Numbered from the stretch's first letter, positions 20,950-30,242 are shown. The stretch is DNA of 64,000 nt from Limosilactobacillus sp. (GCF_022482365.1 NZ_JAKVPE010000001.1:186001-250000); one strand, 5' to 3'. Made by a program: numbers and translations. Notes: a model not told the origin generated them from the sequence alone.

Positions 20950-22827
20950 ATGGCAAGTAACAAGATTATTGGTATTGATTTAGGTACTACTAACTCCGCC
21001 GTTGCCGTGATGGAAGGTAACGAACCAAAGATTATTACTAACCCGGAAGGTAGTCGGACGACGCCATCCGTTGTTTCATTCAAGAATGGCGAAACACAAG
21101 TCGGTGAAGTTGCCAAGCGGCAAGCAATCACCAACCCGAACACGATTTCATCCATCAAGAGTCACATGGGTGAAGCCGGCTACACGGTTGAAGTTGATGG
21201 CAAGAAGTACACGCCACAAGAAATTTCTGCCATGATTCTGCAGTACCTGAAGAAGTACGCCGAAGACTACATCGGTGACACGGTTGACAAGGCCGTTATC
21301 ACCGTGCCAGCCTACTTCAACGATGCTCAGCGTCAGGCAACCAAGGATGCCGGAAAGATTGCCGGCCTGGATGTTAAGCGGATTATCAACGAACCAACTG
21401 CTTCCTCACTGGCTTACGGCCTGGACAAGCAGGATAAGGACGAAAAGATCCTGGTTTACGACCTTGGTGGTGGGACCTTCGATGTTTCCATCCTGGAACT
21501 CGGTGACGGGGTCTTCCAAGTACTCTCCACGAACGGTGACACGCACCTGGGTGGGGATGACTTCGACCAAAAGATCATGGATTGGTTGATCGATGGCTTC
21601 AAGGAAGAACACGGCGTTGACCTGTCCACCGACAAGATGGCCCTGCAACGGCTGAAGGATGCCGCTGAAAAGGCCAAGAAGGACCTTTCCGGTGTTCAAG
21701 AAGCCCAAATCAGCCTGCCATTCATTTCCGCTGGTGAAAACGGTCCACTGCACCTGGAAAAGACGCTGAGCCGTGCCCAATTCAACCAACTGACTAATGA
21801 TCTGGTTGAACGGACTAAGCAACCAGTTCTGAATGCTTTGAAGGATGCTGACCTGTCATTTGATGACATTGACGAAGTGATCTTAAACGGTGGTTCTACC
21901 CGGATCCCAGCCGTTCAGGAAATGGTTAAGGACCTGACTGGCAAGGAACCAAACCACTCCATCAACCCTGACGAAGCCGTTGCCCTCGGTGCTGCCATTC
22001 AGGGTGGTGTGCTGACCGGTGACGTTAAGGATGTTGTGCTGCTTGATGTTACGCCACTGTCCCTGGGGATTGAAACCATGGGTGGGGTCTTCACCAAGCT
22101 GATTGATCGGAACACGACCATTCCAACTTCCAAGAGTCAGATCTTCTCCACGGCTGCTGATAACCAGTCTGCCGTTGACATCCACGTCCTGCAGGGTGAA
22201 CGGCCAATGGCTGCCGACAACAAGACCCTGGGGAACTTCCAGCTGACTGACATTCCAGCTGCTCCCCGTGGTGTTCCACAAATCAAGGTTACCTTCGACA
22301 TCGACAAGAACGGGATCGTAAACGTTTCTGCCGAAGACCAGGGGACCCACAAGAAGCAAAACATCACGATCAAGTCCAACTCCGGCCTGTCCGATGAAGA
22401 AATTGAACGGATGAAGAAGGATGCCGAAGAGCACGCCGCTGCCGACAAGAAGAAGAAGGAAGAGGTTGACCTCAAGAACGAAGTTGACCAGGAGCTCTTC
22501 CAAGTCGACAAGACCTTGAAGGAAGTCAAGGGCAAGGTTCCTGAAGACGACATCAAGAAGGCTGAAAGCGCTCGTGACGACCTGAAGAAGGCCAAGGAGA
22601 GCGGCAACTTGGACGACATGAAGGCCAAGAAGGACGCCTTGAACAAGGTTATCCAGGACCTGAGTGTCAAGCTTTACCAACAGGCGCAGGGCCAACAAGG
22701 CAACGCCCAAGGTGGCGCAAACCCGAATAACGGTGGTGCCAACAACGGTAACAACGGCCAAAATGGCGATGATGGCAATACTGTTAACGGCGACTTCAAG
22801 GACGTTACGCCAGACGACAAGAAGTAA
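20950..22827 (+). CDS. dnaK: Chaperone DnaK (Hsp70)
   Basis: Hsp70 chaperone; 625 aa. The ATPase domain starts with [16 protein letters not shown] and contains the shortened Gram-positive N-terminal lobe; [16 protein letters not shown] and [10 protein letters not shown] are intact. The substrate-binding domain follows the [11 protein letters not shown] linker region, then a helical lid and a disordered tail rich in Gly, Asn and Gln. AGAGGG precedes the ATG. Regulated from the CIRCE promoter upstream of hrcA; codon use is strongly biased, consistent with high expression. Confidence 0.98.
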   Translation: MASNKIIGIDLGTTNSAVAVMEGNEPKIITNPEGSRTTPSVVSFKNGETQVGEVAKRQAITNPNTISSIKSHMGEAGYTVEVDGKKYTPQEISAMILQYLKKYAEDYIGDTVDKAVITVPAYFNDAQRQATKDAGKIAGLDVKRIINEPTASSLAYGLDKQDKDEKILVYDLGGGTFDVSILELGDGVFQVLSTNGDTHLGGDDFDQKIMDWLIDGFKEEHGVDLSTDKMALQRLKDAAEKAKKDLSGVQEAQISLPFISAGENGPLHLEKTLSRAQFNQLTNDLVERTKQPVLNALKDADLSFDDIDEVILNGGSTRIPAVQEMVKDLTGKEPNHSINPDEAVALGAAIQGGVLTGDVKDVVLLDVTPLSLGIETMGGVFTKLIDRNTTIPTSKSQIFSTAADNQSAVDIHVLQGERPMAADNKTLGNFQLTDIPAAPRGVPQIKVTFDIDKNGIVNVSAEDQGTHKKQNITIKSNSGLSDEEIERMKKDAEEHAAADKKKKEEVDLKNEVDQELFQVDKTLKEVKGKVPEDDIKKAESARDDLKKAKESGNLDDMKAKKDALNKVIQDLSVKLYQQAQGQQGNAQGGANPNNGGANNGNNGQNGDDGNTVNGDFKDVTPDDKK

Positions 22828-22841
22828 TCAGACAAAAATGT

Positions 22842-22891
22842 AAGTAAAAAGCCAAAGGCCATCGTTTGACAGGACTTTGGCTTTTACTTTG
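22842..22891 (+). terminator. Terminator after dnaK
   Basis: AGTAAAAAGCCAAAG pairs with CTTTGGCTTTTACT around a loop of about 16 nt, followed by a short T run. A likely dnaJ -10 (TATAAC, about 22908) lies downstream, so dnaJ may have its own promoter. Confidence 0.7.
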
Positions 22892-22943
22892 CTTTGCGAA
22901 GTGTGGTATAACTAAACAAGCAATTAAGTTGTGAGGGATATAA

Positions 22944-24110
22944 ATGGCAGAAGAAAGTTACTATGATATTTTAGGTGTTTCTAAGGACGCCTCAGACTCA
23001 GACATTAACCATGCTTACCGGCGCCTGGCTGCTAAGTACCACCCTGACGTCAACCACGAACCGGGAGCGGAAGAAAAGTTTAAGAAGATCAACGAGGCCT
23101 ACGAGGTCCTGCATGACAAGAATAAGCGGGCCCAGTACGACCAATTCGGGACCACGGCTGACCAGGCCGGTGCCGGCCAGGGCGGCTTTGGTGGTTTCGG
23201 CGGCCAGGGCTTTGGTGGTCAAGGCTTCGGCGGTGCTGGCGGTTTTGACGACATCTTTAGCCAGTTCTTTGGTGGCGGCCGCTCGCGGCAGCAGGACCCA
23301 ACGGCACCACGTCCGGGACGGGACCTTCAGTATGCCATGACCCTGGACTTTATGGATGCCGTCTTTGGGAAGACCACGACCATCAAGTACGACCGGGATG
23401 AGCAGTGCAAGACCTGTCACGGCACCGGTGCTAAGCCGGGCAAATCCGCTTCGACCTGTCAGCGCTGTGGCGGTCGGGGCTTCATCGTGACCGTTCGGCA
23501 GACGCCGCTGGGCAACATCCAGTCCCAGACGACCTGCCCAGAATGTAACGGGACCGGTCAGGTGATCAAGCCTGAAAATCGTTGTACCACCTGCCACGGG
23601 AGCGGGCACGTTCACGAGCGCCACGAACTGGAAGTCAAGGTTCCAGCCGGGGTTGACGACGGCCAGCAGATGCGCCTCCAGGGCCAGGGTGACGCCGGTG
23701 AAAACGGTGGCCCAGCCGGGGATCTCTACATCGTCTTCCGGGTAACGCCAAGCCGCGAATTCCGGCGTGACGGATCAACCATCAATGTTGACCGTGATAT
23801 CTCCTTTGCCCAGGCGGCACTGGGGGATGAGGTCCAGGTCAAGACCGTCCACGGGGATGTCAGCCTGAAGATTCCAGCCGGGACCCAGTCCGAGACCAAC
23901 TTCCGCCTGCGTGGCAAGGGGGTTCCGCACCTCAACGGCAAGGGGAACGGTGACGAATTCGTGACGATTCACGTTAAGACCCCGAAGAGCCTGAACAAGC
24001 GTCAAAAAGAGGCCATGATGGCCTTTGCCGCAGCCAGTGGCGAAGAGGTCAAGGGCGTCAAGAAGTCCGTTTTGGACAAGCTCAAGGATGCCTTTGAGGA
24101 TCATAACTAA
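22944..24110 (+). CDS. dnaJ: Chaperone DnaJ (Hsp40)
   Basis: DnaK co-chaperone, 388 aa. J domain with HPD (YHPDVNHE, about residue 33); Gly/Phe-rich segment (about 75-110); four CxxCxGxG zinc repeats ([32 protein letters not shown], about 155-225); and the C-terminal substrate-binding domains. Complete and typical. GTGAGGG precedes the ATG. No CIRCE is visible in its own upstream region. Confidence 0.97.
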   Translation: MAEESYYDILGVSKDASDSDINHAYRRLAAKYHPDVNHEPGAEEKFKKINEAYEVLHDKNKRAQYDQFGTTADQAGAGQGGFGGFGGQGFGGQGFGGAGGFDDIFSQFFGGGRSRQQDPTAPRPGRDLQYAMTLDFMDAVFGKTTTIKYDRDEQCKTCHGTGAKPGKSASTCQRCGGRGFIVTVRQTPLGNIQSQTTCPECNGTGQVIKPENRCTTCHGSGHVHERHELEVKVPAGVDDGQQMRLQGQGDAGENGGPAGDLYIVFRVTPSREFRRDGSTINVDRDISFAQAALGDEVQVKTVHGDVSLKIPAGTQSETNFRLRGKGVPHLNGKGNGDEFVTIHVKTPKSLNKRQKEAMMAFAAASGEEVKGVKKSVLDKLKDAFEDHN

Positions 24111-24119
24111 TATTATTAC

Positions 24120-24152
24120 AAAAGGCGATCAGCTGGGCTGGTCGTCTTTTGT
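24120..24152 (+). terminator. Terminator after dnaJ
   Basis: AAAAGGCGATCAGC pairs with GCTGGTCGTCTTTT (wobbles) around a short loop, then a T run. A TATACT -10 candidate for lepA follows near 24184-24190. Confidence 0.75.
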
Positions 24153-24233
24153 ACTATCACTGGTCATTTTTCGGCAGAGTTTGTTATACTAGGAATAGTA
24201 TTTGCGTAGAAAGTAGTGAAGATAGAAATGACA

Positions 24234-26069
24234 ATGAGTCTAGATGAAATGAAAGAGCGGCAAAAGCACATCCGGAATTTCTCGATCGTGGCCCACATCG
24301 ATCACGGGAAATCGACCCTGGCCGATCGGATTCTGGAGCTGACCGACTCGATTAGCAAGCGGGAAATGAAAAATCAGGTCCTGGATGATATGCCTCTGGA
24401 ACGGGAACGGGGCATCACCATCAAGCTGAACGCGGTAGCCCTGACCTACCACGCCAAGGACGGGCAGGACTACATCTTCCACCTGATTGACACTCCCGGG
24501 CATGTCGACTTCTCCTATGAGGTTTCGCGGTCTCTGGCGGCCTGTGAAGGGGCCCTGCTGGTCGTCGATGCCACCCAGGGGGTCGAGGCCCAGACGCTGG
24601 CCAACACCTATCTGGCATTGGATAACGACCTGGAAATCCTGCCGGTGATCAACAAGATCGACCTGCCATCTGCCGACCCAGACGGCACGAAGGCCCAGAT
24701 TGAGGACGAAATTGGTCTAGATACTAGTGAGGCGGTGGACGTCAGTGCCAAGACCGGCTTGGGCGTTGACAAGGTCTTAGAGAAAATCGTCAAGGATGTC
24801 CCGGCCCCGACCGGTGATCTGACGGCGCCGCTTAAGGCCCTGATCTTCGACTCCAAGTACGATGACTACCGCGGGGTGGTTCTGTCCGTGCGGATCTTTG
24901 AAGGAACGGTCAAGAAGGGCGACCGGATTCGGCTGATGAACAGCGGCACCGAGTACGAGGTGGCCGAGGTCGGCATCAACTCCCCGAAGCCACTGGCCAG
25001 AGACGTGCTGATGGCCGGGGACGTTGGTTACATTACCGCCGCCATCAAGGACATCAAGGATACCCGGGTCGGTGATACGGTTACCAATGCCGACAACCCG
25101 ACGGATAAGCCACTGGAAGGCTACCGGCGGATGACGCCGATGGTTTATGCCGGGTTGTACCCAACCGACAACGCCAAGTTTAACGACCTGCGGGATGCGC
25201 TGGAAAAGCTGCAGTTGAACGATGCTGCCCTGACCTTTGAGCCCGAATCGTCACAGGCCCTGGGCTTCGGGTTCCGTTGTGGTTTCTTGGGCCTGCTCCA
25301 CATGGACGTGGTGCAGGAACGGCTGGAGCGGGAGTTCGGCCTGGACCTGATCACGACCGCCCCGTCGGTTACCTACCACGTTGACCTGGCGGACGGTTCG
25401 ATGAAGGAGGTCGAAAACCCGGCCGAGATGCCGGATGCTTCCTCAATTAAGGACATCAAGGAACCATTCGTGCGCGCCTCGATCATGGTGCCAAACGATT
25501 ACGTTGGTCCGGTGATGGAGCTCTGTCAGCGCAAGCGGGGCGTTTTCGACACGATGGAATACCTGAGCGACACCCGGGTAAACGTCATTTACCACATCCC
25601 GCTATCGGAAATCATCTTTGACTTCTTCGACAAGTTGAAGAGTTCGACCCGGGGCTATGCTTCCCTGGACTACGAGATCGACGACTACCGGCCAAGCAAG
25701 CTGGTCAAGATCGACATCCTGCTCAACGGGGACAAGGTCGATGCCCTGAGCTTTATTGCTCACAAGGACTTTGCGGCGGCACGTGGTCGTGACATCACCG
25801 CCAAGCTGAAGAAGATCATCCCACGGCAGAACTTCGAAATTCCAATCCAGGCGGCGATCGGTTCAAAGATCATCGCCCGGACTAACATCAAGGCCTACCG
25901 GAAGGACGTTACCGCCCGGATCCACACGGGGGACCCGGACCGGCGTGCCAAGCTGCTGGAAAAGCAGAAGCGTGGGAAAAAGCGGATGAAGGCTGTTGGG
26001 AAGGTTGATATCCCTCAGGAAGCCTTCATGGCCGTTTTAAAGACCGATGAGCAAGTTAATGATGACTAA
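24234..26069 (+). CDS. lepA: Elongation factor 4 (LepA)
   Basis: Ribosome-associated GTPase, EF-G-like. 611 aa from the ATG at 24234; a GTG (24216) and another ATG (24228) are in frame upstream, and the ribosome binding site is weak for all, so the start is uncertain by up to 6 residues. The G domain shows [20 protein letters not shown] and NKID. The C-terminal domain ends [20 protein letters not shown] plus a short acidic tail. The stop codon lies at the start of a palindrome and next to an integrase-bearing island. A diverged copy of the last 15-20 codons occurs at 30039-30104, implying insertion at this 3' end. Confidence 0.95.
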   Translation: MSLDEMKERQKHIRNFSIVAHIDHGKSTLADRILELTDSISKREMKNQVLDDMPLERERGITIKLNAVALTYHAKDGQDYIFHLIDTPGHVDFSYEVSRSLAACEGALLVVDATQGVEAQTLANTYLALDNDLEILPVINKIDLPSADPDGTKAQIEDEIGLDTSEAVDVSAKTGLGVDKVLEKIVKDVPAPTGDLTAPLKALIFDSKYDDYRGVVLSVRIFEGTVKKGDRIRLMNSGTEYEVAEVGINSPKPLARDVLMAGDVGYITAAIKDIKDTRVGDTVTNADNPTDKPLEGYRRMTPMVYAGLYPTDNAKFNDLRDALEKLQLNDAALTFEPESSQALGFGFRCGFLGLLHMDVVQERLEREFGLDLITTAPSVTYHVDLADGSMKEVENPAEMPDASSIKDIKEPFVRASIMVPNDYVGPVMELCQRKRGVFDTMEYLSDTRVNVIYHIPLSEIIFDFFDKLKSSTRGYASLDYEIDDYRPSKLVKIDILLNGDKVDALSFIAHKDFAAARGRDITAKLKKIIPRQNFEIPIQAAIGSKIIARTNIKAYRKDVTARIHTGDPDRRAKLLEKQKRGKKRMKAVGKVDIPQEAFMAVLKTDEQVNDD

Positions 26070-26089
26070 ATGCTGATGTATCAGCATTT
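26068..26089. repeat. Perfect 9-bp palindrome at the lepA stop codon
   Basis: AAATGCTGA and TCAGCATTT flank a TGTA spacer and overlap the lepA TAA. It may be a terminator (short T run) or part of the left attachment region of the adjoining island. Confidence 0.6.
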
Positions 26090-26140
26090 GCTACTTGCTG
26101 AAATTCACAAACTAGACCAAAATTAGACCAATATAAGGTA

Positions 26141-26218
26141 CTTTGCCCACCATTTGCCCCCATGAAGTACCTTCGTGGGCAAGACGAAAGATACTTTGAG
26201 GGCAAATGGTGGGCAAAG
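26141..26218. repeat. 19-bp perfect inverted repeat downstream of the integrase
   Basis: CTTTGCCCACCATTTGCCC (26141-26159) is the exact reverse complement of 26200-26218, with a 40-nt spacer. It lies between lepA and the end of the integrase gene. A tandem octamer TAGACCAA (about 26113-26131) sits just before it. Candidates: recombinase arm-binding sites, or a convergent terminator-like structure. Confidence 0.75.
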
Positions 26219-26221
26219 AAT

Positions 26222-27382
26222 TTACCTCTTAGCAATTTGATCGAATAAGTTAGCTGTCTGATGCTTCTTTTTATTGCTGAGGTGGACATAGGTATCTAGG
26301 GTGGTTGAAATTCTGCTGTGGCCAAGACGTACTTGAACCTCTTTGGCAGAAGCCCCTGCCTCTAGTAGCATAGTCGCGTGGGTATGACGCAGACTATGAA
26401 AATTGAATGGGAAGCCTAGCTGCTCAGTGACGGTACTAGCATAGTACTTGATCGAATTGGGAGTGACTGGCTTCCCATTTTCTTTTGTACATACAAAATT
26501 GGATTCATAATAGTATTTGCCATAACGTAGTCGATTCTCATTTTGTAAGCGGCGTTGGAGCTGCAATGCCTTGATTAATTGATCACCGATGGCAATAGTT
26601 CGATAGCTTGCGGGTGTTTTTAATTTACCCAGCCGGACGTCCGTCTTGGAGTACTGCTTCATTTGATGAACCACGTTAATCTCTGCGTCGGTGAGGCTAA
26701 CATTGTCCCACTCAAGACCTGCTACCTCGCCACGACGCATTCCGGTATAGAAGCTAATGAGCAGGGGCAGATGGAAAGGGTGTCCAACGGGGAAAAGCTC
26801 CAAGATTTGATTGAACTGCTGCAAAGTAATGATCTTTAAGTCCTCACGCGTTGTCTGGGGATGATTATATTTCGGCTGACGAACATACTCAGCAGGCGAT
26901 TGAGTTAGGATGTGCCAGGGGTGTACAGCCTGGCGGAAGGCTTCTTTGATCACCATTAGGATGATCTCCACGGTATGTCCATTTAGCTTCTTGTGATCCG
27001 GCTTGTACTCAGTGGAATCGGCAATTTTGTTGATGGTTTTCTGGATTAATTCAGGGGTGACCTTCTTCAATTCGTATATGCCGAGGGTTGGCTGAACGTA
27101 CTTGTCAAGGACATGACGATAATTGAGCTGAGTATTCTTAGATAGGTTAGTTAAAACATGGTTGTTATACCAGAACTCAAAGTAGTCATGAGTTGAGATC
27201 TTGTCGGCATTAGTCACCGCACCAGTATTTTCGTAAAGCTCCAACGCAACTCGCAAGCGGTGCATTGCTTCTTTATATGAATCACCTCCGACTCGTTCAT
27301 ATTGCCGCCGCTTACCGTCTTTGTCAGCAATATCGAAACGGTAGTACCATTTTTTACCACGCTTTCTAACATTACCATTCAT
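26222..27382 (-). CDS. Site-specific tyrosine recombinase (phage/ICE-type integrase)
   Basis: Catalyses integration and excision of mobile DNA. 386 aa: an N-terminal AP2-like arm-binding domain (RKRGKKWYYRFDIADKDGKR), a SAM-like core-binding domain (about 60-165), and a C-terminal catalytic domain. Active-site residues are visible: Arg in TGMRRGEVAGLEW (about 216), HSLRHTHA (His/Arg pair), LGHS, and the Tyr in TLDTYVHLS. The ATG at 27382 follows AGGAG at 7 nt; an in-frame start at 27427 without a ribosome binding site is rejected. Related to Tn916/phage-type integrases of lactobacilli. It points toward lepA, its probable target. Confidence 0.93.
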   Translation of the reverse strand: MNGNVRKRGKKWYYRFDIADKDGKRRQYERVGGDSYKEAMHRLRVALELYENTGAVTNADKISTHDYFEFWYNNHVLTNLSKNTQLNYRHVLDKYVQPTLGIYELKKVTPELIQKTINKIADSTEYKPDHKKLNGHTVEIILMVIKEAFRQAVHPWHILTQSPAEYVRQPKYNHPQTTREDLKIITLQQFNQILELFPVGHPFHLPLLISFYTGMRRGEVAGLEWDNVSLTDAEINVVHQMKQYSKTDVRLGKLKTPASYRTIAIGDQLIKALQLQRRLQNENRLRYGKYYYESNFVCTKENGKPVTPNSIKYYASTVTEQLGFPFNFHSLRHTHATMLLEAGASAKEVQVRLGHSRISTTLDTYVHLSNKKKHQTANLFDQIAKR

Positions 27383-27452
27383 AGTAAAACTCCTTTCTGC
27401 TATAATAAAAACGTACTGAGGGTGCACTCCACCCCTGGTATTGCAATGCTTG

Positions 27453-27496
27453 CCTCAATGATCAGCCGGCCAAAGTTGGATCATTGAGGTTTTTTA
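27453..27496 (+). terminator. Orphan + strand terminator inside the island
   Basis: CCTCAATGATC pairs exactly with GATCATTGAGG, followed by T6. It points in the + direction, yet no + strand gene lies upstream of it within the island (the integrase is on -). It could end an antisense or small RNA transcribed against the integrase promoter region, or be a remnant. Confidence 0.75.
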
Positions 27497-27563
27497 ATGT
27501 TTTAAATGGTTCTTTTCAAGGGATGGACTAAAATGATATACTTCCTATAAGGGGGTGGGCTAT

Positions 27564-27710
27564 ATGCAAAAGGTAAGACTCTTTCTAGCAAAGCTTACAG
27601 GTTATATTGCTATTTTGAGTTGGCTCACCCTACTAACATTTATATTTTTATATCTAATCTTAAATAAATTCCTAAATTTCAAGAATAAGTTAGCCACTGG
27701 ACTCAAATAA
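27564..27710 (+). CDS. Small single-span membrane protein, 3' end replaced by an IS30 element
   Basis: A 48-aa ORF with a strong purine-rich ribosome binding site (AAGGGGGTGGG) and an upstream TATACT. One hydrophobic span (GYIAILSWLTLLTFIFLYLIL) and a basic tail. The IS terminal repeat begins at about 27687, so the last 7 codons come from the insertion element. Joined across the IS, the original frame would continue with a few other residues and stop soon after. Family unknown; a small hydrophobic peptide on a mobile element could be toxin-like, but no known type I toxin signature is seen. Confidence 0.45.
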   Translation: MQKVRLFLAKLTGYIAILSWLTLLTFIFLYLILNKFLNFKNKLATGLK

Positions 27711-28933
27711 ATAATACTGACCAATTGATTATTGGTTGATGGAGCTGTGATATCTCTTGGTAGAAGGCCTTACGATAGATATCCATTGACGAATGTCCAT
27801 TAAACATAGCTCGTGGATAGTGATTCATCCAATCATTAGTCGCTATGATCTGAGCACTACTATAGTTATTTATAGCTTCACCTTTGGTAATCTCCTTGCG
27901 GAGAAACCGGTTATTGATCTCATTGGATCCACGTTCCCAAGGGGAATACGGATCAGCATAGAAAACATGATCGTGAACTTGTGTTAACTCACTAAATTCT
28001 GAACCGTTGTCAGAGGTTATTGTCTTAAAAATGCGATAGTAAGCATCTGTGCCCATTTTCTGGCGCAAATTTATAAAGAACTGATTTACTGCATGCGCAG
28101 TTTTACCAGCAATTTTACTCGTGATATTAACTCGTGAAAGGCGATCAGTCATTACTAGTACAACACTGTCATTACCGTTTTTCTGTCCCTGAACTGTATC
28201 CAGTTCCCAATGGCCAATTTCGGACCGTTGGTCCGCAGTTTGAGGTCGTTGAGCAATATTAGGCCCTAAGCACCTTTTAGCTTGCGGATGAGTTTGATGA
28301 TGCTTACGTTTAGGTTTTTCAAAGAGGTCTAAATTGGACGTACGAAGCACACCCTCATTAATCCATTGATATAAAGTTACAACCGACTTTGGGATCAGGG
28401 TGCCATCATTCATTAAATCTCGAGCCTTATAAATAACCGCTTGTGGGGAGTAATGGTGGTCGTCAAACTCACCAAGCATTAGCTGATCAGCTAATCGTAA
28501 AAATTGCTTTGAAGAATAATATAAGCGACGACGACCAGAATGGCGGTGATGTTCAAGATATGTGGCCTGACCAGCTTCATAACTATAGATGTAGTAAGAA
28601 TATTCGTAAATCTTACCATTAGATTTTTGACGACGAAGTTGGCGGACCGTACCACGGTTGAGCTCGTTATTAATTGTTTGATGATTAACTCCTAATTGGC
28701 GACCAATTGCGCGATTGGAAAGTCCTTGCGACTTTAAAGTCGCAATCATCACACGTTCTTCTTTAGTAAGATGAGCATTCTTTTTATGAGTAGTCAATAA
28801 AATAGTAGACATGGTATCATTTAAGTGCGTCATTTGACGGACATCCTTTCATATAGGTTTGGTTCACTTAATATGATACCTGATGTCACGCCGAATGGCG
28901 TTTTTTATTTACCACCAACTGGGTGGCTAACTT
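27687..28933. mobile_element. IS30-family insertion sequence
   Basis: About 1.25 kb. Ends share the inverted repeat AAGTTAGCCAC (27687-27697) and GTGGCTAACTT (28923-28933), with weaker similarity further in. It contains one transposase gene. Target-site duplication is not clear. It sits between the small membrane ORF and the nuclease-like gene. Confidence 0.7.
27703..28833 (-). CDS. IS30 family transposase
   Basis: DDE transposase, 376 aa. N-terminal helix-turn-helix (LTKEERVMIATLKSQGLSNR, then AIGRQLGVNHQTINNEL), and an integrase-like catalytic core with IGHWELDTVQG (first Asp), TSDNGSEF (second Asp) and the downstream Glu in PWERGSNEINNRFLR. All motifs are intact, so it is probably active. 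AAAGGATG lies 8 nt before the ATG. Its stop codon overlaps the last codons of the neighbouring small ORF on the other strand. Confidence 0.95.
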   Translation of the reverse strand: MTHLNDTMSTILLTTHKKNAHLTKEERVMIATLKSQGLSNRAIGRQLGVNHQTINNELNRGTVRQLRRQKSNGKIYEYSYYIYSYEAGQATYLEHHRHSGRRRLYYSSKQFLRLADQLMLGEFDDHHYSPQAVIYKARDLMNDGTLIPKSVVTLYQWINEGVLRTSNLDLFEKPKRKHHQTHPQAKRCLGPNIAQRPQTADQRSEIGHWELDTVQGQKNGNDSVVLVMTDRLSRVNITSKIAGKTAHAVNQFFINLRQKMGTDAYYRIFKTITSDNGSEFSELTQVHDHVFYADPYSPWERGSNEINNRFLRKEITKGEAINNYSSAQIIATNDWMNHYPRAMFNGHSSMDIYRKAFYQEISQLHQPIINWSVLFI

Positions 28934-28944
28934 CATTCTATAAT

Positions 28945-29958
28945 CTACCTATTTGTTTGAAGATAATCGGAATTAACAAATGTAATGTAATCATCAAATG
29001 AGATGTCATAGATTCCATCCTTATAATTTTTGGGATCGAATCCAGTATTATGATAGGCATTTGCTTGAACGTTGCTTTTAAGTATCTCTTCATCAGTTCC
29101 ATAAGTTAATAGCCAATCGTCATAATTATTAGATAGCATATGGTAGCCAATGACCTGATTGGACACTTTATATTTCACTTTATTGCTAATATTTTTTACG
29201 GCAAGTCTATAAGCAATATTACTACAAGGGTTGAAAATTCCTATATATTTAATTTTATGATAGTAATCAGCGGAAGAATGCATTCCTAGTATATAGTAAA
29301 CTAAGACCTGTAAGGCCCATACAGGTGAGAGTCGTTGACTATAACATTTAAGATCCCAAAGAGTATTATCGGCAATAAGGTCACCATCTCCCTTTGCTAT
29401 GACCTGTGTAAATGCAGTCAAATCGAAATTTAATTCAGTAATTATATTTCTAGAACCCTTAAAGAATGTTAGAGATCGTTTCAGAAGCTTGATTACGTTT
29501 TCGGTTACAAAATCAGATGGCTTTGGGAAGGGTGATTCTATATAAAAATCATAGGTTTGCCCTATTACGTCTGACAGCCAGATAGGTTTAGCGATACCAG
29601 TACGATATACTGAATCGAACTGAACCAAATTAAACGCTGCATTAATTGTGTCCTGATCTGCAACTTCAGGATTAAGCCTCTTACACTGGGCTTTGGCAAA
29701 TGTATATGGATCTTGATTATTATCAGGATTAAGTTTTCCTTCTAGTAATGCTCCCTTTAGAGAAATAGAGAATGCCTTTTCTGGCGTTGCGCCTAGATAA
29801 AACCTGGTTAAATAATCAACTACCAAACCATATGAACTGTTAGACTTTAATTTGTCCGTTGGATAAAATTTTTCCTTTGAAAACTGTTTTATTGTAATAT
29901 ATTGCCCTGGACAGCGTACTTTTCTACAACGACTAGTTACGGTATCCATCATCATCAT
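28945..29958 (-). CDS. Hypothetical protein with PD-(D/E)XK nuclease-like signature
   Basis: Up to 337 aa (the start may be any of four Met codons in a row; the ribosome binding site is poor). I do not recognise a named family, but the middle holds the layout of PD-(D/E)XK nucleases: a Glu in IITELNF (E175), then AKGDGDLIADNTLWDLKC with acidic residues at 191/193 and D202-L-K204, then ALQVLVYYILG with Gln217 and Tyr as in the QxxxY helix seen in RecB-like members. No membrane segment. AT-rich, with codon use unlike its chromosomal neighbours. As the main cargo of a small integrative element it may act in defence or element maintenance; this is inference. Confidence 0.7.
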   Translation of the reverse strand: MMMMDTVTSRCRKVRCPGQYITIKQFSKEKFYPTDKLKSNSSYGLVVDYLTRFYLGATPEKAFSISLKGALLEGKLNPDNNQDPYTFAKAQCKRLNPEVADQDTINAAFNLVQFDSVYRTGIAKPIWLSDVIGQTYDFYIESPFPKPSDFVTENVIKLLKRSLTFFKGSRNIITELNFDLTAFTQVIAKGDGDLIADNTLWDLKCYSQRLSPVWALQVLVYYILGMHSSADYYHKIKYIGIFNPCSNIAYRLAVKNISNKVKYKVSNQVIGYHMLSNNYDDWLLTYGTDEEILKSNVQANAYHNTGFDPKNYKDGIYDISFDDYITFVNSDYLQTNR

Positions 29959-30038
29959 CTTCTTGTAGGAAATAATAGGTAACTGCCAAAATTTTTAATC
30001 TTTAATTATATTTTACACATCTTACTCGGTTATTGATA

Positions 30039-30104
30039 ATGAATGATACTAGGAAAATCTTAGTGGCCATTTCAAAGACAGATGAAGAGGTTGCCGAGAA
30101 GTAA
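30039..30104 (+). pseudogene. Remnant resembling the 3' end of lepA
   Basis: A 21-codon open frame whose last 15 codons (..LVAISKTDEEVAEK) line up without gaps with the lepA C-terminus (..[14 protein letters not shown]), both ending in TAA. Over the final 18 codons I count 35 of 54 identical bases, with the best block at GCC..AAAGAC.GATGA. It lies at the right edge of the island, just before the aromatic operon promoter. Best read as the displaced or diverged lepA end left by site-specific insertion. It is short enough that chance similarity is not fully excluded. Confidence 0.5.
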
Positions 30105-30120
30105 ACATTGATATGAGAGC

Positions 30121-30149
30121 TTGACAACCAAAAATTAAAATGTTTTAAT
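30121..30149 (+). promoter_or_regulatory. Promoter of aromatic leader I
   Basis: Consensus TTGACA (30121-30126), 17-nt spacer, TTTAAT (30144-30149). Transcription would start near 30156, giving a leader of about 270 nt before the first gene. The TTGACAACC context is shared with the promoter of leader II. Confidence 0.85.
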
Positions 30150-30179
30150 AATTGCAACCAAAACGAAGGAGGGAAAGCG

Positions 30180-30242
30180 ATGACCATGAATTCACTAACC
30201 AAGTTGACCAACTCCTTTGCTGGCTTTGCGTATTTCAACTGA
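30180..30242 (+). CDS. Aromatic leader peptide I
   Basis: 20-codon ORF, MTMNSLTKLTNSFAGFAYFN, with a near-perfect GAAGGAGGG ribosome binding site 6 nt upstream. Three Phe and one Tyr fall within eight residues near the end. Codons 3-7 and 15-17 are themselves pairing segments of the attenuator that follows (30188-30198 and 30223-30229), so ribosome position would alter the RNA fold. It precedes the PDT/BacA-like gene and tyrA. Confidence 0.75.
   Translation: MTMNSLTKLTNSFAGFAYFN

Larger units (their letters stand above)
26070..30104. mobile_element. Small integrative element or genomic island at the 3' end of lepA
   Basis: About 4 kb, visibly more AT-rich than both flanks. It starts right after the lepA stop and contains a tyrosine recombinase facing lepA, a small membrane ORF, an IS30-family insertion and a nuclease-like gene. 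It ends at a degenerate copy of the lepA C-terminal coding sequence (30039-30104), after which the aromatic operon promoter begins. A recombinase next to a split gene end plus a second copy of that end at the other side is what site-specific insertion into a 3' end leaves. No conjugation, replication or structural phage genes are seen, so it is a remnant or a dependent (satellite-like) element. The exact att core could not be fixed. Confidence 0.6.

Noticed and set aside
27302-27487. 61-aa + strand ORF near the integrase start
   Set aside because: Antisense to the integrase N-terminus, and its end lies inside the terminator stem. No ribosome binding site.
27687-28933. Clear target-site duplication of the IS30 element
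   Set aside because: Bases flanking the inverted repeats (..GAAT and CATT..) do not give a convincing 2-3 bp duplication, so none is annotated.
30002-30238. 78-aa - strand ORF over leader I
   Set aside because: It is the antisense shadow of the leader I region, with no ribosome binding site, low-complexity sequence and no homology that I recognise. The + strand leader peptide and attenuator explain the sequence.
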